A DNA stretch of 11,044 bases from Oscillospiraceae bacterium (GTDB taxonomy: Bacteria; Bacillota_A; Clostridia; Oscillospirales; Ruminococcaceae): the NCBI GenBank assembly GCA_017414145.1, contig JAFPQL010000218.1:1-11044 (forward strand), written 5' to 3'. The translations under genes and the position numbers were made by a program. The notes beneath the pieces are model-generated. The model was not told the DNA's origin. It saw only the letters and a list, made by a program, of their open reading frames with translations, and made no database searches. Shown here piece after piece: positions 1-7,109 of the stretch. Every line of letters starts with the position of its first letter. Position 1 is the first letter of the stretch.

Positions 1-947
1 CCATGACCGATGCCTCAAACGATGTCTACACGATCGACTACACCGCCGGCTCGGTCTTCTGCGCCGCAAAAAACACGCTCAAGACCATGTTCATCTTTGA
101 CACATTCGGTTCGCAGATGACCTATTACAAGTGCGAAAGGGACGGTCAGCTCCCGATTGAGATCAAGCGCAACGAGGACAGCACATGGACGATGATTCAG
201 CCCGCGCCGCTGCCCGTCTTCAAGGCGAATGCCGACGACCTCATGGAAACAGTCGTCCGTGTGACGATGGAGCGCTATGTCGAGGAGAACCCCGCGGACC
301 TCGCCAAATACGGCCTCGACAAGCCGTGGTGCAAGCTCCTGCTGCAGGGAAAGCGCGATCAGGTCATGTCCGAGCAGGAGATCTGGTTCGGCAATCCGGT
401 CTCCGATCAGGCGGACGAGGTCAACCTCTACGCCTATCTGGTCAAGACCCGTCAGGTCATCGAGATCGGCAAGGCCATGACATCGTTCCTCAACGATTCC
501 GCGACCGAATACATCCTCCCCTACTGCGTCGATCTGGACATCGAGCAGATCAGCTCGGTCGATATCGACATGGGCAGCATCTACGACATGAAGGAAACCC
601 TGTCGCTGGACTACGCCAACAATCAGTTCGCGCTCAGCGGCCGGACAATCGACAAGGACAACGCGAATCTGCTGGGCCTGTTCCAGGCGTATTACCGCTC
701 GATCTCCAATCTCGCGTTCAGCGATCTCGCACTGGATGCAGCGCCGGAAGGCGAACCTGCCATCACGATTGTCTATCACCTCAAGGACGGCAAAACGGTC
801 ACGCTCGGCTTCGTTCCGCTGGAACAGAATGTGTTTGCGCTCTTTAAGGACGGCAGCTACACCGGCCAGACCGTGCGCCTGAACCGCTTTACCGCGGCCG
901 GCAGCATCATCTCAAGCTATGAGGCGCTGAAGGATGCCATGAAGTGA
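1..947 (+). CDS. DUF4340 domain-containing protein, 3' part (5' end outside window)
   Basis: The reading frame is open from the window edge to a TGA at 945-947. The methionine codon at 3 is probably internal, because DUF4340 proteins normally begin with a membrane anchor and none is present. About 314 residues are visible. The segment near residues 60-125 shows the typical DUF4340 pattern: a W-x-hydrophobic strand (TWTMIQP), a helix, then YGLDKP followed by a strand and a Gly-Asn-Pro turn (WFGNPVSD) and a Y-x-V strand pair. A second, weaker copy of this fold may follow. Known for the family: DUF4340 proteins sit beside Gld-type ABC transporter genes (ATPase, permease, GldG-like) as extracytoplasmic accessory subunits. 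Inference: such ABC genes lie just upstream of this window. Substrate unknown. The gene ends 18 bp before a strong terminator, so it is the last of its operon. Confidence 0.75.
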   Translation, partial: MTDASNDVYTIDYTAGSVFCAAKNTLKTMFIFDTFGSQMTYYKCERDGQLPIEIKRNEDSTWTMIQPAPLPVFKANADDLMETVVRVTMERYVEENPADLAKYGLDKPWCKLLLQGKRDQVMSEQEIWFGNPVSDQADEVNLYAYLVKTRQVIEIGKAMTSFLNDSATEYILPYCVDLDIEQISSVDIDMGSIYDMKETLSLDYANNQFALSGRTIDKDNANLLGLFQAYYRSISNLAFSDLALDAAPEGEPAITIVYHLKDGKTVTLGFVPLEQNVFALFKDGSYTGQTVRLNRFTAAGSIISSYEALKDAMK

Positions 948-965
948 CCTCCGCATCAAAGCAGC

Positions 966-1000
966 AACTGCCTTCCCCCAAAAAGGGAAGGCAGTTTTCT
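966..1000 (+). terminator. Rho-independent terminator after the DUF4340 gene
   Basis: A perfect 12-bp stem (966-977 with 985-996) encloses a 7-base loop and runs directly into TTTTCTGTCTGT. The hairpin starts 18 bp after the stop codon and precedes the next promoter, so it separates the two transcription units. Confidence 0.92.
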
Positions 1001-1044
1001 GTCTGTCGGGAAATTGTCTCCGGTTTCTGCATTCCGGCATTCAG

Positions 1045-1073
1045 TTGACACAGCGGCAAACTTGTGCTACAAT
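1045..1073 (+). promoter_or_regulatory. Sigma-A promoter of the DUF4129-like gene
   Basis: TTGACA at 1045-1050 and TACAAT at 1068-1073 are separated by exactly 17 bp. A TGn extension (TGC) sits directly before the -10 box. Transcription would start near 1080, giving a short leader of about 20 bases that carries the ribosome binding site AAAGGAG. Confidence 0.88.
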
Positions 1074-1101
1074 ATAAAAAAACGCGAAAGGAGTGTCCGT
1101 C

Positions 1102-2436
1102 ATGGCAAACCGTCTCAGACTGCGCCCGCTCACCGCATTGGCTCTGTTCTGCCGTGCCGCCGTCGGATTTCCGGTCTGGCTCACGGTGCTCTCCTTCCGG
1201 ACGGGCTTGCCCGCCGCGCACATGGTCTGCTGCGGCGTTCTCATCGGCTGCGCACTTGCCGTCATGCTCTGGAAACGGTTCACGGACAGGCACTGCTCCC
1301 CCCGCACGGCCTTTTTCCTGACCGGCCTCGGCCTGCTGCTCAGCGCCGCCGCCGGCACACTGCTGCTGCTTTCCTGGATTCCGGATGCGGCGTTCATCGC
1401 CGCAGCACTTGCCCTGCTGACCGCAGCCACTGCGCTGTACGGCGCCGGCAGAGCGCCCGATCAGCTTTTCACGACCTCACATCTTGCGGTATTTCTCACC
1501 TTCACGGCACTCGACGGGATTCTGATCCGCTCCTCCTCCCTGCCGATTCCCGCGGACTTTCTGTTCGGCGGAGCGGCCGCCGTCTGCATATGCTGGCTGC
1601 TGCTCACCAATCAGTTCATGCTGAACCGGCTCGTCAGCCGCCGCAGCGATACCGCCGGAGAAGTCCCGCCGGAAATCCGGAAGAGCAATCTGCGGATGGT
1701 CGCGCTGACCGTCGGGCTGGGGACGGCTGTGTTTTTGTTCCGCCGGCCGATCTTCGGACTGTTCTCGATGTTCGGCGATGCGCTGACCGTGCTGATCCGC
1801 GCCGCATTCCGCGGGATTGCCGCCGTTGTCCGCTGGCTGAGCGGTGACGATTCCATTGCCGCGTCCGACCCCGTCCCGCAGGAGGATGCCGCATTGCCGC
1901 AACCGGAGGGAGGCAGTCCGCTCTGGAGCCTGCTGCTGCTCTTGTTTGTCCCGATTGTCATTCTCATCTGGCGGAATCTGCTGTCCGACTGGATCTTTGA
2001 CCTGCGGGAGCGCTGGCAGAGATTCCGCAGAAGAATGGCCGCCAAACGCGCAAAAGCCGCTCCCGCCGCAGCGCATGACGATGCGGAATACACCGACACG
2101 GAAACCGATGCGCGTCCCGATCCGTCCGTCCGGAAGCGGCACAGAAGCTGGAGCAGAGCGGTCCGGGCATGGAACCGTCAGCCCGATTCCGACGGGAAAT
2201 TCTATGCGGGCTACGCGCTGATGCTGACAGCGCCCGCATGGGGCAGCGAACCGCCGCAGGACGCGGAAACTGCCGGTGAAATCCGGGAACGGTGGAGACA
2301 GTCCCACAGCGACACGCTCGGCACGGTGACAGCCGATCTGCACGCCGACCGCTATGCGGAAGCCGGTCTGCCGGACACCGCCCTCGCCGATGCCGCAGAG
2401 GCGCTTGCCGCGCTCCGGAATCTCCGGAAGGGCTGA
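1102..2436 (+). CDS. Polytopic membrane protein with DUF4129-like C-terminal tail
   Basis: 444 residues starting at ATG 1102, chosen because AAAGGAG (1087-1093) lies 8 bases upstream; the GTG at 1093 overlaps that site. The N-terminal ~200 residues hold about six or seven hydrophobic segments (for example LGLLLSAAAGTLLLLSWI and FLFGGAAAVCICWLLL). After a charged loop come two further segments, around VALTVGLGTAVFLF and LWSLLLLLFVPIVILIW. The last ~135 residues are soluble, basic then helical, with an E-T-x-x-E-I segment and an A-D-R-Y-A-E-A-G segment near the end. That arrangement resembles the DUF4129 domain found at the C-terminus of membrane proteins in MoxR/DUF58/transglutaminase clusters. 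No transglutaminase domain or neighbouring MoxR/DUF58 gene is visible. The gene is monocistronic, with its own promoter and a terminator behind it. DUF4129 membership is an inference from pattern. Function unknown. Confidence 0.8.
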   Translation: MANRLRLRPLTALALFCRAAVGFPVWLTVLSFRTGLPAAHMVCCGVLIGCALAVMLWKRFTDRHCSPRTAFFLTGLGLLLSAAAGTLLLLSWIPDAAFIAAALALLTAATALYGAGRAPDQLFTTSHLAVFLTFTALDGILIRSSSLPIPADFLFGGAAAVCICWLLLTNQFMLNRLVSRRSDTAGEVPPEIRKSNLRMVALTVGLGTAVFLFRRPIFGLFSMFGDALTVLIRAAFRGIAAVVRWLSGDDSIAASDPVPQEDAALPQPEGGSPLWSLLLLLFVPIVILIWRNLLSDWIFDLRERWQRFRRRMAAKRAKAAPAAAHDDAEYTDTETDARPDPSVRKRHRSWSRAVRAWNRQPDSDGKFYAGYALMLTAPAWGSEPPQDAETAGEIRERWRQSHSDTLGTVTADLHADRYAEAGLPDTALADAAEALAALRNLRKG

Positions 2437-2465
2437 CGCGGCGCCGTTCCGACGGAAACAAACAA

Positions 2466-2503
2466 AAAGAGGCTGCCCGGTTCCGATGCCGGACAGCCTC
2501 TTT
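2466..2503. terminator. Bidirectional terminator between convergent genes
   Basis: A 10-bp outer stem (2466-2475 with 2494-2503) is extended by a CCGG/CCGG inner stem across a single C-A mismatch. Read leftward it runs into TTTTTGTTTGTTT, a strong tract that ends the ABC/small-gene unit. Read rightward it runs into only TTTGTCATT, so it is weaker for the DUF4129-like gene, whose stop is 29 bp upstream. Confidence 0.88.
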
Positions 2504-2507
2504 GTCA

Positions 2508-2714
2508 TTACAGGACGGTTCGCTGGGACTGCCTTCTCGCAGATTCCCACTGCTGCGAATCAAACGGCTGATCAAGCCATTTTTCCAGAATCTCCTCCTT
2601 TTCCGGCATACTCCTGCCGGAAAAGCGGGTTCCGAGATCCCACATCAGATAGCGCCAGATCGCACAAAGGTCCTCCTTCGTGCAGGACAGAACGAAAAAG
2701 CTGCGGTTTGTCAC
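2508..2714 (-). CDS. Small hypothetical protein (68 aa), GTG start
   Basis: The case for a real gene is the initiation signal: AAGGAGG lies nine bases upstream of a GTG codon at 2714-2712. The frame then runs 68 codons to a stop only 4 bp before the shared terminator. The product (starts MTNRSFFVLSCTKEDL) is soluble, rich in Trp, Arg and Glu, and has no signal peptide or membrane segment. A central helix-like stretch, CAIWRYLMWDLG, is followed by a charged PEKEEILEKW helix. I do not recognise a family. It lies 86 bp behind the ABC transporter on the same strand with no clear promoter or terminator between, so it is probably co-transcribed. A perfect hairpin lies inside the coding region (separate entry). 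It may be a lineage-specific accessory of the transporter, but that is inference. Confidence 0.65.
   Translation of the reverse strand: MTNRSFFVLSCTKEDLCAIWRYLMWDLGTRFSGRSMPEKEEILEKWLDQPFDSQQWESARRQSQRTVL
2599..2624. repeat. Perfect 10-bp inverted repeat inside the small gene
   Basis: TTTTCCGGCA (2599-2608) and TGCCGGAAAA (2615-2624) pair perfectly around a 6-base loop. Neither strand has a T-tract after it, so it is not a classical terminator. It would form a strong hairpin within the mRNA of the 68-residue protein. Confidence 0.75.
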
Positions 2715-2800
2715 AGCGCCACACCTCCTTATCAGATGCGCGGGTCAGCAAACGACGGATGCTTTGTATGTCAAAATACCGGTTCTGTTGTCTGTAACGT

Positions 2801-5800
2801 TCACTCTGTACGAAGTGCAATCACGGGGTCTTTCTTTGCTGCAAGTCTGGACGGGATGATGCCGGCAATCAGCGTCAGCAGGACGGAGATGCCGATCAGA
2901 ATCAGCGCGTAGGTCGGGCGCAGGAACGCGATATCCGGCACGCCGGACGCCTTCTCGATGATCATGTTGATCGGAATATCCAGCAGCACCGTCACCCCAA
3001 CGCCGATGATGCCCGCCGCCAGTCCGACGATGAAGGTCTCCGCATTGAACACGCGGCTGATGTCGCGCTTGGACGCGCCGATCGAGCGGAGAATACCGAT
3101 CTCCTTCGTGCGCTCCAGCACGGAAATATAGGTGATGATGCCGATCATGATCGACGACACGATCAGGGAGATCGAGACAAAGCCGATCAGGACATAGGAG
3201 ACCATGTTGATGATCTTCGTCACGGAGCTGAGCAGCAGCCCGATATAGTCCGTGTACTCGATCTTGCCGTCTTCCTCGGTCTGGCTGTCATTGTAGCGCT
3301 GGACGAAGTCCTCAAACTGCTCCTTCGCCTCAAAGGACGGCGAATAGATCTGAATCGCCGAGGGATTCTCCGGGTCGCGCAGACCGAGCTTCTGGAGATT
3401 GCCGTCATAGGTGTTGCTGGTGGAACGGGCAAGCACCTGCTCCTTGAAGATTTTGAGCAGCGTCTCCTCGTCCATTGTGGACATCGCCTTTTTCAGGCTC
3501 TCGATGTCCTTTGCGGGATTGAAGGACTGTGCCAGCGCATTCAGCTCGTCGTCGCTCATCTTTGCGATGTTCTCACGGATGGCATCCGCGGTGAGCTGCG
3601 ACTGCACGATGCCCTTGTAGATTTCAAGCAGCTGATCGTCCGTCAGGGCATCCAGCAGCTTCGGGTCGGGCTGCGTGTTCATCTGCTGCGCCGCCGCGCC
3701 GATGACCGCCGCCTTGCCCTGCTCGCTCGCGGCAAACTGCTTTGCCTCTGCCAGCGTGATCTTCTCCAGCATTCCGGGGGCGACTGCCGCGACCAGCTCC
3801 TCGTCCTTCATGGCGGCCAGTGCCTCACCGACATCCTTTCCGTCAAAGGAGCTGCCGTACATCTTGCCGAACATCGCCTGAAGCTGCGCGAACTCCTGCT
3901 CGCTCATGCTGTCGATGTACGCATACACATCGTCCACGGTCACATTTTCGTGATCCTCAAACTCGTAGCCGGTGAACACATCAATTTCGGGCTTTGCCTG
4001 CTGCGCCTTGATGATCTCAGACTTGGCATTCTCCTCCATGAGGTAATCGACAAGCTCCTTCGTGTAGCAGATTGTGCCGGGCATCAGCGCGCCGGAGACA
4101 GAGCCGGCCTTTCTGTGGACAATGCCGCTGATCTGCACCGGAACGCCCTTTGCGATCTTCTCTGCCATGAATTCGTCGCTGCGGGAGCGGTCCTTCCAGC
4201 AGTTTTCGGTCTTGTCAAATTCATAGGCGTCGGTGTTGAGGATGACGCGGAATTTCAGGTCCTTCAGCTCGTCATAGGAGAAGCTGTCGCTGTCCACCTC
4301 AATCTTCTTGCCCTCCATGATCTTCTGGAACATCTCGTTGATGCCGGACGGATCGCGCAGACCAAGACCGTACATCGTCATGCCGTTGATCTCGTTGTGC
4401 TCATCGACGACAAGGATGACCTCGTTCCGGTTCTCCGGCCAGTGACCGCTGACAATGTCATACTGCGTGTCAAGGAGCTGGCGGTCGCCGTAGATCTGCG
4501 TCCAGATATCCATTGTGCCGGTGCCCATTTCCATGATCTGGGAATAGTTTGACGAGAGCGAATTCATGTCATAGCCCAGCATGGAGTAATACGCATCGAC
4601 CAGCGGGTTCGGGTTGACGCCCTGTACGCGCTCCGAAGTGTCTTCGAGATACACCTGCGGGGTCAGGTCGTAGACATAGGAGATGTTGTAGTCCTTCAGC
4701 TCCTCATCGCTCGCATCGAGATGCGCCTTGAACCGCTTCATGTCGTTCTGCTTGACCTCGGCGACCATGGCGTTGAGCATCTCCGCCTCCTGACCGGTCG
4801 AATAGACCTTGTCAAGCGGATGCTCCTCGCGTTTTTCCGCCTGTCCGGTGACATTCTCGACCAGACTGCTCAGGTCAACGGAACGCGACATAATCGTCAG
4901 CGGGTACGAGGACAGCGTATTCTCCTGCACGGTGTTGATATAGCTCTGGAAGCCGTCGGAGAGCGAGAGAATCAGCGAAATGCCGATGATGCCGATGCTG
5001 CCGGCGAATGCGGTCAGCAGGGTTCTGCCCTTTTTGGTCAGCAGATTGTTCAGCGAGAGCGAGAAGGCCGTCGCCGCGCTCATCGAGACGCGCTTTTCCT
5101 TCTTCTGCTTCTTCTGCTGTTTTTTCGCGTCGCGCTCGGCCTTTTTGGCGCGCTTTTCGCATTCCGCGGTTTCCTCCGCTTCGGAATAGGGTCTGGTATC
5201 GCTCTGCACCCTGCCGTCGAGCAGCCGGATGATGCGCGTCGCGTAGGTGTCGGCAAGCTCCGGATTATGCGTGACCATGATGACCAGACGGTCCTTTGCG
5301 ATTTCCTTGAGCAGATCCATGATCTGCACACTGGTCGCGGTATCGAGTGCGCCGGTCGGCTCATCCGCCAGCAGAATTTCCGGATCGTTGATGAGCGCAC
5401 GCGCAATCGCCACGCGCTGCATCTGGCCGCCGGACATCTGGTTCGGCTTCTTGTCAAACTGATCGCCGAGGCCGACCTTTTCCAGCATCTTCTTTGCGCG
5501 CTCTCTGCGCTCGGACTTGGAAATACCGGAGAGCGTCAGTGCCAGCTCGACATTGGACAGCACCGTCTGATGCGGAATGAGATTATAGGTCTGGAACACA
5601 AAGCCGATCGTGTGATTGCGGTAATGGTCCCAGTCCTTGTCCCTGTATTCTTTCGTCGATTTCCCGGAGATGGTCAGATCGCCCTCTGTGTAGCGGTCGA
5701 GTCCGCCGATGATATTGAGCAGCGTGGTCTTGCCGCAGCCGGAAGGCCCCAGCACTGCGACAAACTCATTCGGCCGGAACATGATGTCAATGCCCTTTAA

Positions 5801-5860
5801 CGCCTGAACCTGCGAGTCACCCGCAAGATAGGTCTTGGTAATCCCCTTTAACCCGAGCAA
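2801..5860 (-). CDS. MacB/LolD-type ABC transporter, ATPase fused to FtsX-like permease with large extracellular domain
   Basis: 1019 residues. The start is TTG at 5860-5858, after GAAAGAAAGG ten bases upstream; it places M-L-G-L-K-x-I-T-K-T-Y exactly where the family begins, and no in-frame ATG fits. Residues 1-220 are a complete ATPase: Walker A GPSGCGKT (38-45), Q-loop Q90, signature SGGQ (143-146), Walker B ILLADE ending at E167, and H198. A Lys/Glu-rich linker (~227-257) leads to TM1 (~281-303). A very large extracellular domain (~305-860) follows, then three membrane spans from ~883. The FtsX-type coupling segment LERTKEIGILRSIGAS follows TM2. Family members export peptides, antibiotics or lipoproteins, or transmit mechanical signals. 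This half-transporter would act as a homodimer. Substrate unknown, with no resistance sensor or two-component genes nearby. Residues ~650-807 contain a repeated acidic helix motif. Confidence 0.95.
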   Translation of the reverse strand: MLGLKGITKTYLAGDSQVQALKGIDIMFRPNEFVAVLGPSGCGKTTLLNIIGGLDRYTEGDLTISGKSTKEYRDKDWDHYRNHTIGFVFQTYNLIPHQTVLSNVELALTLSGISKSERRERAKKMLEKVGLGDQFDKKPNQMSGGQMQRVAIARALINDPEILLADEPTGALDTATSVQIMDLLKEIAKDRLVIMVTHNPELADTYATRIIRLLDGRVQSDTRPYSEAEETAECEKRAKKAERDAKKQQKKQKKEKRVSMSAATAFSLSLNNLLTKKGRTLLTAFAGSIGIIGISLILSLSDGFQSYINTVQENTLSSYPLTIMSRSVDLSSLVENVTGQAEKREEHPLDKVYSTGQEAEMLNAMVAEVKQNDMKRFKAHLDASDEELKDYNISYVYDLTPQVYLEDTSERVQGVNPNPLVDAYYSMLGYDMNSLSSNYSQIMEMGTGTMDIWTQIYGDRQLLDTQYDIVSGHWPENRNEVILVVDEHNEINGMTMYGLGLRDPSGINEMFQKIMEGKKIEVDSDSFSYDELKDLKFRVILNTDAYEFDKTENCWKDRSRSDEFMAEKIAKGVPVQISGIVHRKAGSVSGALMPGTICYTKELVDYLMEENAKSEIIKAQQAKPEIDVFTGYEFEDHENVTVDDVYAYIDSMSEQEFAQLQAMFGKMYGSSFDGKDVGEALAAMKDEELVAAVAPGMLEKITLAEAKQFAASEQGKAAVIGAAAQQMNTQPDPKLLDALTDDQLLEIYKGIVQSQLTADAIRENIAKMSDDELNALAQSFNPAKDIESLKKAMSTMDEETLLKIFKEQVLARSTSNTYDGNLQKLGLRDPENPSAIQIYSPSFEAKEQFEDFVQRYNDSQTEEDGKIEYTDYIGLLLSSVTKIINMVSYVLIGFVSISLIVSSIMIGIITYISVLERTKEIGILRSIGASKRDISRVFNAETFIVGLAAGIIGVGVTVLLDIPINMIIEKASGVPDIAFLRPTYALILIGISVLLTLIAGIIPSRLAAKKDPVIALRTE

Positions 5861-5909
5861 AGTAACACAACCTTTCTTTCAAGGAAATTTAGATTCGGGA
5901 TACTGCCAA

Positions 5910-5941
5910 ATTCTAGCATATAAATGTGTCTGTTTTGTGAC
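5910..5941 (-). promoter_or_regulatory. Possible promoter of the ABC transporter gene (extended -10)
   Basis: Reading leftward, TGCTAGAAT gives an extended -10 box TAGAAT at 5915-5910, about 50 bases before the TTG start. No good -35 exists at 17 bp; the nearest candidate, TCACAA at 5941-5936, is poorly spaced. It is the best candidate in the region, but weak. Confidence 0.35.
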
Positions 5942-5948
5942 GCCGCGG

Positions 5949-5996
5949 CAATTTCGGCATTTCGTGCATATGCACAATAACAGGCACCGGAAATTG
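5949..5996. promoter_or_regulatory. Nested dyad (candidate operator) in the divergent intergenic region
   Basis: A perfect 12-bp palindrome, GTGCATATGCAC (5964-5975), is enclosed by an imperfect inverted repeat, CAATTTCGG (5949-5957) and CCGGAAATTG (5987-5996), that differs by one inserted base. The structure lies just upstream of the weak ABC promoter and about 95 bp upstream of the first B6-operon promoter. A 6-bp hairpin (6028-6033 with 6041-6046) is also present in this gap. I see no gene and no known riboswitch in 5861-6238. Confidence 0.45.
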
Positions 5997-6090
5997 TGCA
6001 GCCTGACGAAATAATCAACGCGCCCCGCTGCCGGATTTCGCGGCAGATACGGCGTTTCGGTGCTTCCGTTCAGAAATTTCGCAGAAGTGC

Positions 6091-6119
6091 TTGACAAGGC
6101 GCCGGGATTGTGGTATAAT
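6091..6119 (+). promoter_or_regulatory. Upstream sigma-A promoter (P1) of the B6 operon
   Basis: The sequence has TTGACA at 6091-6096 and TATAAT at 6114-6119 with a 17-bp spacer, and a TGG extension directly before the -10. Both hexamers match consensus perfectly, so it should be very strong unless repressed. The leader to the kinase start would be about 113 bases. Confidence 0.85.
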
Positions 6120-6125
6120 ACCGCA

Positions 6126-6153
6126 TATAGCCTAGTATGCAGATAGCTATACT
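6126..6153. promoter_or_regulatory. Inverted repeat at the P1 start site (candidate operator)
   Basis: TATAGC (6126-6131) and GCTATA (6146-6151) form an inverted repeat with a 14-bp spacer. AGTAT (6134-6138) and ATACT (6149-6153) form an overlapping one. The element begins where P1 transcription should start (about 6126) and ends upstream of the P2 -35, the usual place for a repressor site. The regulator is unknown. Confidence 0.4.
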
Positions 6154-6169
6154 GTAATATAAAACAGAC

Positions 6170-6198
6170 TTGCTTTTTCAGGCCGGATGTGCTATAAT
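6170..6198 (+). promoter_or_regulatory. Downstream promoter (P2) of the B6 operon
   Basis: A consensus TATAAT at 6193-6198 has a TGC extension. TTGCTT at 6170-6175 is a half-matching -35 at 17 bp spacing. Transcription would start near 6205, leaving a leader of about 35 bases. The -10 context TGCTATAATGG is the same as at the tsaE promoter. Confidence 0.7.
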
Positions 6199-6238
6199 GG
6201 CAGGCAGAACAAAACTGCGCTGAGAGGAGATGAAGCGT

Positions 6239-7075
6239 ATGCGCACGGTTCCGCGTGTCGCCTGTATCAACGATCTGTCCGGCTACGGGAGATGCTCCCT
6301 GACCACGGCACTTCCGGTTCTGTCCGTCATGGGCGTGCAGGCTTGTCCGGCGCCGACCGCGGTGCTGTCCATGCACACCGGCTTCCCGGAATACACCTTT
6401 ACCGATCTCGCCGATCAGCTCCCCGCCTATTTCAAAAGCTGGGCAAAGCTCGACTTCGACTGGGTCTACAGCGGATTTCTCGGCTCGGTCGGACAGGTCG
6501 CATCCGTGCGGGAATTCTTCCGGCTCCAGCGTGAAAAGAATCCGGACTGCCGCATCCTGCTCGATCCCGTCATGGGCGATGACGGCCGCATTTACAGCAC
6601 CTACACCGCCGCGCTCTGCGATGCCGTGCGGCAGCTTGCCGCAGAAGCGGATGTCATTACGCCGAATGTGACCGAAGCCTGTCTGCTGACCGGAACGCCC
6701 TACCGCGGCGAATCCCTGCATACCGATGAGGCCTTTGAACTGGCGGATAAGCTGACGGCACTCGGCTGCGGCACCGCAGTCGTGACCGGCATCGTCCGCG
6801 GCGACATCATCTGCAATCTGACCTGTGACCGCGAAACGCGCGAATTCACCGTCGTACACCGCACAAAGCGGCTGTTCTCCGGCACCGGCGACCTCTTTGC
6901 GTCCGTCCTCTGCGGCGCACTGGCAAAGGGCGCCTCGCTCTCTGCGGCGACGGAGCTGGCGGCGCGTTTCCTGTCCGATGTCACGCAATATACATCGGAG
7001 CAGAATACCGATCCGATGGAAGGGCTGCTCTTTGAGCCACTGCTCCTGCGTCTGAAGGAAGGATATTATGAATGA
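6239..7075 (+). CDS. pdxK: Pyridoxal/pyridoxamine kinase (vitamin B6 salvage)
   Basis: 278 residues from ATG 6239. The in-frame ATG at 6230 directly abuts the AGAGGAG site (6223-6229), whereas 6239 sits nine bases away. The enzyme phosphorylates pyridoxal, pyridoxamine or pyridoxine with ATP in the cytoplasm, feeding pyridoxal 5'-phosphate. It is a ribokinase-fold protein with the family N-terminus INDLSGYGRCSLT (residues 10-22) and the PTAVLSMHTG segment (39-48). It also shows DPVMGDDGRIY (109-119), TPNVTEA (141-147) and the GTGD anion-hole/catalytic-base motif (215-218, D218), followed by a Gly/Ala-rich helix. Its length fits the Firmicutes pyridoxamine kinase branch. It is the first gene of an operon with an ECF S component whose start overlaps its last codons. 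A related hydroxymethylpyrimidine kinase role is less likely, given the PdxK/PdxY-type N-terminus. Confidence 0.93.
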   Translation: MRTVPRVACINDLSGYGRCSLTTALPVLSVMGVQACPAPTAVLSMHTGFPEYTFTDLADQLPAYFKSWAKLDFDWVYSGFLGSVGQVASVREFFRLQREKNPDCRILLDPVMGDDGRIYSTYTAALCDAVRQLAAEADVITPNVTEACLLTGTPYRGESLHTDEAFELADKLTALGCGTAVVTGIVRGDIICNLTCDRETREFTVVHRTKRLFSGTGDLFASVLCGALAKGASLSAATELAARFLSDVTQYTSEQNTDPMEGLLFEPLLLRLKEGYYE

Positions 7076-7109
7076 ACAGAAAAGGAAGGATATTATGAAT
7101 GAACAGAAA
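7055..7109 (+). repeat. 27-bp tandem duplication carrying a ribosome binding site and start codon
   Basis: Positions 7055-7082 and 7082-7109 are identical (28 matching bases, period 27). Each unit contains AAGGAAGG, a 5-base spacer, ATG, and codons for N-E-Q-K. The first copy encodes the end of the kinase (G-Y-Y-E-stop). The period is nine codons, so the second ATG (7095) stays in frame with the first (7068). Confidence 0.95.

Noticed and set aside
1477..2550. Leftward frames of 357 and 203 codons opposite the DUF4129-like gene
   Set aside because: Shadow frames from high GC at third positions; the sense gene has a promoter, ribosome binding site and membrane segments.
3950..5800. Rightward open frames of 200 and 359 codons opposite the ABC transporter
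   Set aside because: They are antisense shadows of a strongly conserved ABC gene; no ribosome binding sites, and the translations look like low-complexity complements.
5881..6230. Riboswitch (for example thiamin or PLP-linked) upstream of the B6 operon
   Set aside because: I could not find the conserved core of any riboswitch class I know; the leaders from both promoters are short, and the first holds only the inverted repeat.
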